64,000 bases of DNA from Actibacterium pelagium (GTDB lineage: Bacteria; Pseudomonadota; Alphaproteobacteria; Rhodobacterales; Rhodobacteraceae), in NCBI RefSeq assembly GCF_002285415.1, contig NZ_NSBU01000004.1, forward strand, positions 884,001 through 948,000, in the 5' to 3' direction. The stretch's first letter is position 1; each line of letters begins with the position of its first letter. The notes below the pieces were generated by a model that ran no database searches, had not been told where the DNA came from, and was given only the letters and a program-made list of their open reading frames with translations. Positions 16,146 through 25,265 of the stretch are shown here, piece after piece. The position numbers and the translations under genes are program-made.

Positions 16146-18596
16146 CTATTCAAGCATTCTCGCGACTGCGGATAATATGATGCCGTTGGTATTCAGGTCC
16201 GAATAATTCTCCATCGGAGAGAGGTCGCGCGCAAACAATCCAGCCGAGAAGCCTTGTTCTTGAATGCGTGCCTTTTCCTGCATGAGTTCCCGAAGTTTCG
16301 TTGAGTACGGGTGTGGAAACAGGGCTTCCCACAAGTAAGCCGACTTTGTGCTAAGCACTTCTGCTTTGCGTTTGAAGTCTTCTGTCTGATACGTCCGATC
16401 TTTGGCCAAGGTCAGGAGCGTCCACGCGTCTTCCGCAGCTCGATCTACGCGAAGACCGTTGTAAATGAACCAAGGCGCAAAATTCAGGGGGCTCTCGGAA
16501 ACGCATTTGAATTCACCAGTGTCTTCAAACCACGACAGCTGGGCGTCGAAAAGAAGCTCGGCCAGATATTGAATGGCGGGATCCGCGCCGGTTTCCAGAA
16601 TATCTAGAAGCATCGGTTCTGTGCCATAGGCCCCGATGTCACCGGCCGCGAATACTAGCGCCATTAGATCGTCGGTGCTGGGGTCATCAGGTATTGGCGG
16701 CAATGCGCGCTCTACTTCAAAACCCCAACGCTGATACCCTCGCCGCACGTAGGCATTGCAGTGAGAGTTGGTAACGTCATGGAAGCGACCGCTTCCGAAG
16801 TTATAAAGCCGCCCATCTTGGACAGCTGCCGAAAGATCCCACTGATTGATGCATTCCTCGGCAGCATCCCTGCTGATGGCGCCGGTATCTACGGCGACCG
16901 ACAAGGCGTTCAAGAACCGCCCAGTATCGCAGGAATCGAAGCCCAACTCTTGGGCCCTCAGGCTAGAGGCATGAAAGAAGCTGGGAGGAAGTTTGTGTCC
17001 ACCCAAGGATGTCACTGGAAGATTGGAAAGGATGCCCTCTATTCGATCTGTCACCTCTGCCTGATCGATGAGGCCGCTTGACCCGGCCCCGAGGGTGCCC
17101 AGTATCTGGCTCGCGACATCCCACATAGTTATGCTGTCATCCCTCGATCCTCCTGGAGCAAGGTCTACGGTGCCAGGGCACAGACCTGTTCGCGGGTCAG
17201 AGTGAGTCAGGATAAAGTTCCATGCGATGCGGGCATCATCCAACAGCGACGCTCTGGCTTCTGAATCCAGCGTCTGCGCTCTAGGAGGATCCAGAGCCAT
17301 CCTTTCCCGATGGGACCAGACCCGATCCAATGCAGGCGGCGGTGTCAGAAGCTCGGTCGCCAACCTTTCCACTGAAAGAACACCGGTTCGATTGAGTGAG
17401 GAATAGGCGTCGAGATCTGCCAACACTTTACGACGTTGAATTGGCGTTCGAATGTCATCTGAGCGCAAGACTAGGGAGCGGTCTGAAAACGGATCCACGC
17501 GGAGGACATCGGTAAGCCCGCCTTGTGGCCAAAACTCTGTGGTGATCTGAAAAACTCCGTCGGCGCGCAGACCGGTCCAGCCACCTTCAGTATCTGGATT
17601 CAGAAGTGCGACACGATCACCGATCTCGGAAATCGCATCTTCGGCGGACGATCGACACTGAAATTTAGATAGGCTGGGTTCTGCTTGCTCGCGCGGATCG
17701 CAATCCCAGTAGTCGTTGTTTGTTCGACCTGCAAGGCCGGGATCCACAAGGCTAAGCGACCAACCCCGCGCGCTGAACTGGTTCATAATCTCTTTGATCG
17801 GAGCAGTTGGATTCTTTGCATCGGGGGTCTCCAGAATAAGGCCCAGACGGCTGGTGATCCCTCGCCCGTGTTGAAGGAGATAGTCAGATGGGAGAGTCAC
17901 AAAGGCACGCCCTTGCCAGAACGCGTCCGACAAGGCGGTTGCCCATTCTTTCTGCTTGGACTTCGTGTAGAGGTCGAAGAGGGAAAATCTGAAGACACTG
18001 GCTGACGAGTGAGCGCGGGCGAAGATTGCACTTGGCGCGTCCTCCGCCCGAATTCGGATCCCTCCACGGATGTCCAGCAATCCACCATCCTGAGCATTGA
18101 AGACAGGGGCGGTTTGTTCTTCATCGTCCTGCAGAGAAATCAGGATACGAAATCCAGCATCACGGAACGCAAAGGGATCGACGCTGGCCGGATCATTCCG
18201 CACGTCACAACAGCGCAAAGGCAATTCTGTCGGCCAGCCTCTTTCAGAAAGTGAGCGACGTAACTCTGACGCCGCTCTTGTTTGAAAATATCGCCGTTCC
18301 CCCGGGTCTTTGGTCAGCACTGTCGCGCATTCAAGAAGCCCCTTGTTCGCCGATACAAGCTCAGAGATCGCTTGCACCTGTTCCGCTGACAGTGCGGGGT
18401 CCAAGGCAAGTAGAACCGGCACATGCCGTTCTGTGAAAGCGCCGACGGCCTCGATCATGTCTGCCGCTGACAGGGCGCTGTGATCGACATCAATCTGCAC
18501 GATCCAAGTCTGCGCTTGCTGCGCGGTCGCCCGCCCCGCCGGTAGCGCAAGTGTTGAGCCTATAACACCTTGGATAACTGCACGGCGTGAGATCAT
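16146..18596 (-). CDS. Tat-exported polysaccharide-deacetylase-like / DUF3131 protein
   Basis: 816 residues. N-terminal twin-arginine signal MISRRAVIQGVIGSTLALPAGRATAQ. Residues about 30-390 look like a (beta/alpha) barrel of the polysaccharide-deacetylase-like type (TWIVQIDVDHSALSAADMIEAVGAF; VPVLLALDPALS; FRDAGFRILISLQDD), but no intact NodB metal triad is apparent. Residues about 445-816 match the DUF3131 all-helical domain (LLDDARIAWNFILTHSDPRTGL, TMWDVASQILGTLGA, FKRKAEVLSTKSAYLW). DUF3131 is commonly found beside polysaccharide synthases. It is divergent from the GH18-NodB-GT2 synthase gene with 140 bp between starts, so the two probably work on the same polymer: synthesis at the membrane, modification or handling in the periplasm. 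Confidence 0.75.
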   Translation of the reverse strand: MISRRAVIQGVIGSTLALPAGRATAQQAQTWIVQIDVDHSALSAADMIEAVGAFTERHVPVLLALDPALSAEQVQAISELVSANKGLLECATVLTKDPGERRYFQTRAASELRRSLSERGWPTELPLRCCDVRNDPASVDPFAFRDAGFRILISLQDDEEQTAPVFNAQDGGLLDIRGGIRIRAEDAPSAIFARAHSSASVFRFSLFDLYTKSKQKEWATALSDAFWQGRAFVTLPSDYLLQHGRGITSRLGLILETPDAKNPTAPIKEIMNQFSARGWSLSLVDPGLAGRTNNDYWDCDPREQAEPSLSKFQCRSSAEDAISEIGDRVALLNPDTEGGWTGLRADGVFQITTEFWPQGGLTDVLRVDPFSDRSLVLRSDDIRTPIQRRKVLADLDAYSSLNRTGVLSVERLATELLTPPPALDRVWSHRERMALDPPRAQTLDSEARASLLDDARIAWNFILTHSDPRTGLCPGTVDLAPGGSRDDSITMWDVASQILGTLGAGSSGLIDQAEVTDRIEGILSNLPVTSLGGHKLPPSFFHASSLRAQELGFDSCDTGRFLNALSVAVDTGAISRDAAEECINQWDLSAAVQDGRLYNFGSGRFHDVTNSHCNAYVRRGYQRWGFEVERALPPIPDDPSTDDLMALVFAAGDIGAYGTEPMLLDILETGADPAIQYLAELLFDAQLSWFEDTGEFKCVSESPLNFAPWFIYNGLRVDRAAEDAWTLLTLAKDRTYQTEDFKRKAEVLSTKSAYLWEALFPHPYSTKLRELMQEKARIQEQGFSAGLFARDLSPMENYSDLNTNGIILSAVARMLE

Positions 18597-18641
18597 GTTG
18601 CGAAGCCCCGCCCTTGCATCAGCGTCCGCCTTTTCATCAGG

Positions 18642-18650
18642 TTATCCACA
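18642..18650 (+). promoter_or_regulatory. Perfect DnaA-box match TTATCCACA in a divergent promoter
   Basis: The 9-mer lies in the 140-bp gap between the Tat-protein and glycosyltransferase starts. One exact match is roughly what chance predicts in 64 kb on two strands, so functional meaning is uncertain. An AT-rich TATATAGAT (18689-18697) nearby is a -10 candidate for the rightward gene. Confidence 0.3.
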
Positions 18651-18736
18651 GGATATCACTTCCTCGTCAACTCATCGACTGATTGATATATAGATAAGAA
18701 TGAACGCCAAGGCTTTGAGAAGGTCAATAGAGCCAG

Positions 18737-21700
18737 ATGTCACAACGCATCCAGCGGGAACCGCCTGAGCCAAAGCTGATCTTCAGCGATCCGAAGGGAA
18801 GGCGCGCCCGTTTGTTGGCCTTTCTCTTGCTCGCATTTGTGGTTGCGTTAGCCGTTTTAGCAAGCAGCTTTACCGCTCGCATCGAGAGGCTTCAGGCGCC
18901 GATTTCGGTCCTTCCGAACATTTTAGAAGTTTCGGCAGAAAAGCACCCGACACGCGATCTAAGAAGCCGGGTGCTTTCGTCAGGCGATGCACCGGAGTGC
19001 GATGTCACAGGGGAAACAGCCCGTCCCGTCTCGGCGTTTGTTCCCGCAGCTGATGAAACCGCTCTTTCGGGACTAAGGCAGAACTGCGCGTTTTTTTCAG
19101 AGGTGTTCTACGGGGCCGCAGTTCTGGGCCGAAAACCCGAGACTGACGAACCAACATTCGGTGCCTTCCCCGCGTGGGAAATTCGGTCTGAAGATCACGC
19201 GATGCGCGGTCCTGAAAGGTGGCCGTTTCTTTCGCCGGAAGTCGGTGTTGTCGAAGATGAGTTGGCGAAAATGCTGGCGGGGGAGGTGGATGAAATCATT
19301 CAGGCGGCTCTGCCGAACCCTGAAGCTGCGAAGGCGAGTGGCGTCTCAGGTGTGTGTCTAGACCTAAGCGGGTTTGGGAACATTTCCCCTTCGCTTGTGC
19401 TCAGTGCGCTCGGCGTTTTGGAGCAACACCTAGATCGTTCTGGCCTAGGCCAGTGTTTGATCGGCCCCTCCGAAGCGGCCTTTCTAAGGGACCCGGATAT
19501 TCTGGCGACAGTCGATATCGCCGTTGCCGTTCTTATTGATGCAAAGACTTCTCCGACCGTTGCCCCGGCGACTGGCGCGTGGATTGTTAAACAAGTCGGC
19601 GAACTCCACGAGGCCGCGAAGACTGGAAAGCTTAGGTTTGCGATTTCGGCGGCGGGCATATCCTGGGAAGGCGGTCAGAGGCGCTCTTCACGGGTTTCCT
19701 ATGCGGTGGCTATGGATCAGGCAGCAACCTACAGCTCTCCACCAACGTTTGACGCCAAAGCTAGCTCTATGATGGTCAGGTTTATCGATGTGGAAGGACG
19801 ACCAAACCAGATTTGGCTTCCAGATGCGGTGACTATGTCTGAGGCGCTCAAGGCAATCCCCGAGAGTATTCCCGTCGTCATTTGGCCTATAGGCTATGAG
19901 GACCCGACCCTTTGGGAGGTTTTCTTGGATGGGTCTGCCAAGCCGCCTGAAACTGTCTCTCTTGGAGAGCAGGTAATCGAAACAGTTGAAGACGGCATAT
20001 TTGTTTCGACAAGTGAGGGGCGATTGGGCGTCCGCCGATTTGAAGCGGCGATCAGTCCCGAAGTGGGGCTGAGCGCCCTGTCATACGACATAATCCCCAA
20101 GGCGCCTTGGCTCTCTGAAATCGCTAATGTCTCGCTTCCCAGTCTTACCCTAACTTTTGATGGCCTGGGTGATCTCGACGATTTTGACAGCGTTCTGAAT
20201 GCCTTGTCGGGGGCTGAGGTGAAAGCGACTTTCTTGCTTGGCCTTGAGGACACCTTGTTGCGAAGCGATCGTATCACCCGGCTCTTGGAGGAGGGGCACG
20301 AAATCGGGCTGTTGGCCGAGGGAGACATAGATGGCGATGGTCTTGTAAGCGGTCTGGACCGGTTTTCCTTCGACCTTTCCCAACATGCGTTGCACCACCA
20401 TACGGGCACTCTTCCGGTGTTGGTTCGGCACCCAAGCCGATCGCCGCTTGCCGTAAGTCGGGTCGCAGAACTGGCGGTCGCGAGAGAGCTTCAGAAACAG
20501 GGGCGCCTTGCTTTGCCCACGGGCATCTCTGCGCCATATGGCCAATATGACCCGAGAGCGTTCCACGAAGTGGTGCTGGCGGCTGTCCTGTCGCAGCCCT
20601 TTGGCATCGTTCGATTTGACTTCTCAAGCGGAAATTCGAAATCGGTTTCAGATAGCTTCAAGACCACCTTGGACCTTTTTCTTGCTGAAGGCATCCAGAT
20701 CCTTTCGATGCCAGAGGTTGTCGAAACCGATGCGCAACGGCTGCACGCTTATACTGATGCCCAGCCCGACATTCTGGATAAGGTGGTTTATGGATCGCTT
20801 CGTTTTTCCTGGAATTCGTTTGAAGACTTCTTTCTCATTCTGGCTCTGATCGTCCTCATTCGGGCCCCGATCCAGATCGTTCTCGCGTTAATCTGGCGAA
20901 ACAGGTACCCGGTGGAGCCCAACTACAAACCGGAAGTCACGGTTGTTGTTCCCGCATTCAACGAAGAACAGGTGATCGCGCGCACAATTGCATCAATACT
21001 GGACTCTACCTATCGCCATTTGAAGGTTTTGGTCGTCGACGACGGGTCTGCAGATCATACCGCGGGAATCGTGGAAGAACTTGTTGCCAGCGATGAGCGT
21101 ATCGAACTTATTCGCGAGACGAACCACGGCAAATGGTATGCAGAAGATATTGCCATAAATAACCTAGATAGCCCCATTTTCGTAGTTATTGACGCCGACA
21201 CTCTGTTGCATCCGGACGCCATAGAATATCTGGTTCAGCCTTTCCGCGACCCCAAGGTCGGCGCTGTGGCCGGGACGGTCGAAGTTGGCAACCAGATGAA
21301 CCTCATCACCAGGTGTCAGGCGGTCGAATATACCGTGAGCCAAGAGTTGATGCGCCGCGCCTATCAGGCTTTCAACGGAATTCTAGTGGTTCCCGGCGCA
21401 ATCGGCGCTTGGCGTACGGACGCGGTGCGGGAAGCCGGTTTTGTGACAGGAGATACGATCACTGAAGATGCTGATCTGACTGTCGCGGTAAACCGTGCGA
21501 ATTACCGCGTTGTGTATCAGCCAGATGCCCTGTCCTACACCGAAGTGCCGGAAACACTTCGGCAATTCATGAAGCAGCGCCTTCGCTGGTCTCTTGGCAT
21601 TCTACAGGTTTCTTGGAAGCATAAGCGCGCCATACTTGAGGGCAGGGGCATCGGACTGATTTCGATCGTCGAGTCCCTTTGGTATCGATTGGTTTCAGGT

Positions 21701-22075
21701 GTCGTGTACCCGCTTCTGGACCTCTTGCTTGTTGGACTGCTCCTTCAATCCGTCTTCGCTTTTGCGCTGGGCGTTCAACCAATAGCTTTCGGTTTTTCGT
21801 TCGAGTTCTATCTAGCGATTGCCGCCCATGTTTTTCTGGATGTAGTGAATCTGATCTTTGCTTTTTGGTTTAAAAGGCGGTGGGATTGGTCGCTTTTGCT
21901 GATTTCGCCGCTAATGCGTCTTGGCTTCGTCCAACTCCTGTACATCTCTTCCTTCCGAGCCCTCTATCATGCCGTCACGGGCAAACTCGACGTTTGGGAA
22001 AAGATTTTCCGGACGGGAAAGGCGAAGATGCCACGTAAACCTCAGGCCCCACCGATAGCTCGAAAAACAAACTGA
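18737..22075 (+). CDS. Trimodular GH18-like / NodB-like / GT2 polysaccharide synthase
   Basis: 1112-residue inner-membrane protein. TM helix about 27-48; GH18-like domain about 97-400 (VSAFVPAADETAL; GVSGVCLDLSGFG where chitinases have DGxDxDxE; closing segment VVIWPIGYEDPTLWEVF); NodB-like domain about 470-665 (LTLTFDGLGD in place of TFDDGP; GHEIGLLAEGD in place of GHEIGNHTxxH); TM about 695-720; family-2 glycosyltransferase about 732-960 with intact DDG (768-770), DAD (819-821), TED (909-911) and QRLRW (947-951); three or four C-terminal TM segments. The GT2 half fits a processive beta-glycan synthase of the hyaluronan/poly-GlcNAc type. Both hydrolase-like modules seem to have lost catalytic residues, so they may bind or guide the polymer. 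The polymer itself cannot be told from sequence. Confidence 0.88.
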   Translation: MSQRIQREPPEPKLIFSDPKGRRARLLAFLLLAFVVALAVLASSFTARIERLQAPISVLPNILEVSAEKHPTRDLRSRVLSSGDAPECDVTGETARPVSAFVPAADETALSGLRQNCAFFSEVFYGAAVLGRKPETDEPTFGAFPAWEIRSEDHAMRGPERWPFLSPEVGVVEDELAKMLAGEVDEIIQAALPNPEAAKASGVSGVCLDLSGFGNISPSLVLSALGVLEQHLDRSGLGQCLIGPSEAAFLRDPDILATVDIAVAVLIDAKTSPTVAPATGAWIVKQVGELHEAAKTGKLRFAISAAGISWEGGQRRSSRVSYAVAMDQAATYSSPPTFDAKASSMMVRFIDVEGRPNQIWLPDAVTMSEALKAIPESIPVVIWPIGYEDPTLWEVFLDGSAKPPETVSLGEQVIETVEDGIFVSTSEGRLGVRRFEAAISPEVGLSALSYDIIPKAPWLSEIANVSLPSLTLTFDGLGDLDDFDSVLNALSGAEVKATFLLGLEDTLLRSDRITRLLEEGHEIGLLAEGDIDGDGLVSGLDRFSFDLSQHALHHHTGTLPVLVRHPSRSPLAVSRVAELAVARELQKQGRLALPTGISAPYGQYDPRAFHEVVLAAVLSQPFGIVRFDFSSGNSKSVSDSFKTTLDLFLAEGIQILSMPEVVETDAQRLHAYTDAQPDILDKVVYGSLRFSWNSFEDFFLILALIVLIRAPIQIVLALIWRNRYPVEPNYKPEVTVVVPAFNEEQVIARTIASILDSTYRHLKVLVVDDGSADHTAGIVEELVASDERIELIRETNHGKWYAEDIAINNLDSPIFVVIDADTLLHPDAIEYLVQPFRDPKVGAVAGTVEVGNQMNLITRCQAVEYTVSQELMRRAYQAFNGILVVPGAIGAWRTDAVREAGFVTGDTITEDADLTVAVNRANYRVVYQPDALSYTEVPETLRQFMKQRLRWSLGILQVSWKHKRAILEGRGIGLISIVESLWYRLVSGVVYPLLDLLLVGLLLQSVFAFALGVQPIAFGFSFEFYLAIAAHVFLDVVNLIFAFWFKRRWDWSLLLISPLMRLGFVQLLYISSFRALYHAVTGKLDVWEKIFRTGKAKMPRKPQAPPIARKTN

Positions 22076-22323
22076 AACTTGTTTGCAATGAACCTCAAAA
22101 ATGGCGAGGGCTAAGACCACCAGAAGGCCAAACAAAGTCAAGTTCACTCCTGGGTCAGGATGCATCGAGCCGTCCGACCTGCGGTAAGCGGTGACGCAGT
22201 GTGAAATCCGAGTTTCCTTGCAAGGGCCTTCAGTCAATCGCCCGTCTTGCCGATTCTTTGCTGTTCCTTTCAGGAGTTCTCACACTTCTAGAAGCAACTG
22301 CAGGTGCACCTGAATCCGAAGCG

Positions 22324-24240
22324 CTAGAAAATCGATGCCAGCCACGGCTCTGGCCACGCTTGTGATACCAGCAGGTCAAAGACCAAAAATATCACGGCGC
22401 TGGTGCCTGCCATCGACAAAAGAGTGGCCCAAGGGGACTGAACCTTAAACCAAATCCCAGCAAGGCCGATAAATAGAGCGGGGCCAATCAAGTGTCCAAA
22501 TGTAAGAATTGTAAGTGAGAGGCATAGGACACCGGATAAAAAGGTTAAGTCCGACTTTTTCAACAGCCTTTCACTTGCGGTCTTGGCGCTGCGGTTTAGA
22601 AGATGCGAACTGATCACAAACACGCCGCCAGTGAGCATGAGTGCGCAGACGGCGGCTGGAAATAACGCTGCGGCGAATGGCATGCGGAATGTAGTAAAAA
22701 GCCCATAAACAGCGATCCCTGTAAGTATGAGGGCAAAGAAAAAATCTGCGCGTAGGTGATGCCTTGGTTCAGAAGTGTTTCTGGCGATGCGCCACCCTTT
22801 CATTTGCCGAAACAGAGCCGCTGCAGTCAGTGACAAAAGCAAGACAACAAGCGGCTGCGTGACCCAGTCCCAACCCGAAACCTGATAGGTCAGGAAAAAG
22901 AAGCGTTCGAGGCTTGGGCCAAGCACGAAGCCAAGCACGAACGCTGGCCGAGGCCAGGTTAGTCGGCGCATAAAAATTCCAAGAAGACCAAAGGCAAACA
23001 GAATTAAGAAATCGGAACCCGCCTTGCCATGTTGAAATGCGCCAAGGAGGACGAAGACCAAAACTAGCGGAACCAGAACCTCGGCCTTGGTTTGTGCCAA
23101 GCGCGCGAGTTGGCGGGTCGCACCAAGGCAGAATGCCGCGCCTATGACATTGGCAATTGCCAATGTCAGTATCATTGCAATCATCAGCTGTGAGTTTTGC
23201 TCTAACATCTGTGGGCCAGGCTCTAGCCCATAGATTGTGAAGGCACCTAATAGAATGGCCATGGTCGCAGACCCGGGGATGCCGAAAGCCAGGGTTGGGA
23301 CTAATGCCCCCCCTTCTTTGGCATTGTTGGCACTTTCGGGAGCGATGACGCCGCGAATGTTGCCGTCGCCAAAGGGGCCGCCTGCGCCGGGGCGGCGTGC
23401 AGCATGACCATAAGCGACCCAGTCTATGACAGAGCCTCCGATCCCGGGAATGGCCCCGAGAATAGCACCGATCCCACTGCAACGCAGGACCAAGGGCCAG
23501 TTTGCAACGGTGTCTTTGAAGCCCCTTATGATGTCAGTGCGTTTGGGGGGAACGTCTTCGATCTGAATACGCCCTCTCGCAAGGAGTGCTGTTAGCTCTG
23601 CCAAGCCAAAGAGCCCCAGAAAGACAGTCGCCATGGGAAGCCCATCCCAAAGGTAGATACTTCCGAAGGTCCAGCGTTCCGAACTTTCAAAGGGGTCAAG
23701 TCCGATGAATGACAATAGCGCCCCGAGCAACGCTGCAATAATTCCCTTGCCAGGATTTCGACCGGACAACAAAGCGACAAGCGTGAGACCGAAAATCGAA
23801 ATCGCAAGCAAGTCTCCGAAATTCAAAGACAGAATGAGAGGCCGCATTAGTGGCAAAACCATTGCCAGAGCCAAAGCCCCGAAAAGCCCTCCGATCAAAG
23901 AAGAGAGGTACGCAGCTCCAAAAGCTCGGGTTGCCTGCCCTTTCTTGGCAAGCGCGTGACCATCAAGAACGGTTGCCGCAGACCCAACAGTGCCTGGGAT
24001 GCCAAGTAAGACCGCAGGGATCGTATCAGATGTTGTTGTGACGGCGGCCATCCCCAACATCAGGGCCATCGCAGAAACAGGGTCGAGGCTATAGGTTACG
24101 GGAATAAGGATCGTCAGTCCGAAAGGCCCCCCGAGGCCCGGAATAACCCCAACGATCAAACCCAAGCAGACACCAAGTACAAGCAATAGAAACCGCGTCG
24201 GTTCCAGCAAGTCGGTTACTGCACTAAAAAGCAGATCCAT
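22324..24240 (-). CDS. Tripartite tricarboxylate transporter permease, TctA-TctB fusion
   Basis: 638-residue inner-membrane protein. Residues 1 to about 485 are TctA (GVIPGLGGPFGLTILIPVTYSLDP; GIPGTVGSAATVLDGHALAKKGQATRAFGAAYLSS; ESANNAKEGGALVPTLAFGIPGSATMAILLGAFTIYGLEPGP). The extra ~145 C-terminal residues (LRADFFFALILTGIAVYGLF onward, four hydrophobic segments) look like the small subunit TctB, normally a separate gene. Works with the periplasmic TctC protein encoded immediately upstream (26-base gap) in an ion-driven carboxylate importer. Third gene of the leftward operon ANL enzyme-TctC-TctAB. Confidence 0.88.
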   Translation of the reverse strand: MDLLFSAVTDLLEPTRFLLLVLGVCLGLIVGVIPGLGGPFGLTILIPVTYSLDPVSAMALMLGMAAVTTTSDTIPAVLLGIPGTVGSAATVLDGHALAKKGQATRAFGAAYLSSLIGGLFGALALAMVLPLMRPLILSLNFGDLLAISIFGLTLVALLSGRNPGKGIIAALLGALLSFIGLDPFESSERWTFGSIYLWDGLPMATVFLGLFGLAELTALLARGRIQIEDVPPKRTDIIRGFKDTVANWPLVLRCSGIGAILGAIPGIGGSVIDWVAYGHAARRPGAGGPFGDGNIRGVIAPESANNAKEGGALVPTLAFGIPGSATMAILLGAFTIYGLEPGPQMLEQNSQLMIAMILTLAIANVIGAAFCLGATRQLARLAQTKAEVLVPLVLVFVLLGAFQHGKAGSDFLILFAFGLLGIFMRRLTWPRPAFVLGFVLGPSLERFFFLTYQVSGWDWVTQPLVVLLLSLTAAALFRQMKGWRIARNTSEPRHHLRADFFFALILTGIAVYGLFTTFRMPFAAALFPAAVCALMLTGGVFVISSHLLNRSAKTASERLLKKSDLTFLSGVLCLSLTILTFGHLIGPALFIGLAGIWFKVQSPWATLLSMAGTSAVIFLVFDLLVSQAWPEPWLASIF

Positions 24241-24266
24241 TGCTATGAATCCGGGTTGGGTGTCAT

Positions 24267-25244
24267 TTACTTAACCAGCTCGCGGGCGAGTCGGTGAACT
24301 TCGGGGCTTCCGTTTAATAGGGTGTCTAGAAAAACCTCGACATCCTCTCCGGGCGTAAAGACAATTGGCTGGCCTCGTTTGGCTACGTCCGCCAAGAACG
24401 CGTCATCGGTGGACATTTTCTTGAGGGCATCACGCAGTACTTTTATGGTCGGTTCCGGAGTGTCTGGGTGCGCAATCAAAGGGTAGTGTACAAAGTTGGA
24501 CGAGAACACGAGCACGAGCGCCTCACGTTTAGATGGCTCTTCAATATAGTCCAGAATGTAGTCGGTTCCTTCGATTAGGTTCTGCCGCTCTGCGCCCAGC
24601 TCCACCAGTATGTTGAAACGTTCTTGACCTCCTGCACGCATCAACGAAGCAAAGCTATAGCCGCAACGAACGTCGATTTCACCGCGCTCCATTGCCAAGT
24701 TAATTTCTGATCCACCTTCGAAGCCCGTAATGATTTTAATGGAGCTTCCCGTCGCTGCCTTGATCGCGGCGCCGTAGGTATAGGTGGTCGACTTCTTACC
24801 AGTAGCTCCCAGTTTGGCTGAACTGCTTAGCAATTGCTCGAATGAGGTAATGCCGCTTTCCTTACTGGTCACGCAGAAGGCGGACTGGTTGGACAGGCTT
24901 GCAAGGTAATGCACGGCTTGAGGGTCGAAACTCTTTTCGTCCGGTGAAAATACTGGCGTTAATCCCAAAGCTGACCCGATCATTGCCAGTTCGGACCCGT
25001 CGTTCTGGCCTGTCGCTATGAACAATCGCGCGAGTTTCAGGCTGCCTGCTCCCGGTACGTTTTGCACTACTACGTCTGGAGAGCCGGGCAGAAACCGCCC
25101 CAAGTGATCGGCGACTAATCGTGCGGACTGATCGTAGCCGCCACCGGCCGAGTAACCGACTTTCAGGATCAACTGGTCAGCTTCAAAGGCCATCGCCGGA
25201 ACGCCGAATGCCAACGCCGCAAGAGTTCGAAGAATTGTTTTCAC
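24267..25244 (-). CDS. TctC/Bug-type periplasmic substrate-binding protein
   Basis: 325 residues, GTG start at 25244, signal peptide ending near FGVPAMAFEA. Bug family features: LKVGYSAGGGYDQSARLVADHLGRFLPGSPDVVVQNVPGAGSLKLARLFI (glycine-rich first beta-hairpin), and the PEPTIKVLRDALKKM segment. Family members bind carboxylates or amides (citrate, aromatic acids, amino acids). The gene lies between the ANL enzyme (21-base gap) and TctAB, so captured substrate is probably handed to the membrane protein and perhaps activated by the ANL enzyme after import; the latter is inference. Confidence 0.88.
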   Translation of the reverse strand: MKTILRTLAALAFGVPAMAFEADQLILKVGYSAGGGYDQSARLVADHLGRFLPGSPDVVVQNVPGAGSLKLARLFIATGQNDGSELAMIGSALGLTPVFSPDEKSFDPQAVHYLASLSNQSAFCVTSKESGITSFEQLLSSSAKLGATGKKSTTYTYGAAIKAATGSSIKIITGFEGGSEINLAMERGEIDVRCGYSFASLMRAGGQERFNILVELGAERQNLIEGTDYILDYIEEPSKREALVLVFSSNFVHYPLIAHPDTPEPTIKVLRDALKKMSTDDAFLADVAKRGQPIVFTPGEDVEVFLDTLLNGSPEVHRLARELVK

Positions 25245-25265
25245 TTTGAAGTGCCCTTCTTGTGG

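Noticed and set aside
18642-18650. Replication origin element at a DnaA box
   Set aside because: Single exact 9-mer; about half a match is expected by chance in 64 kb counting both strands; no second box or AT-rich unwinding element nearby.
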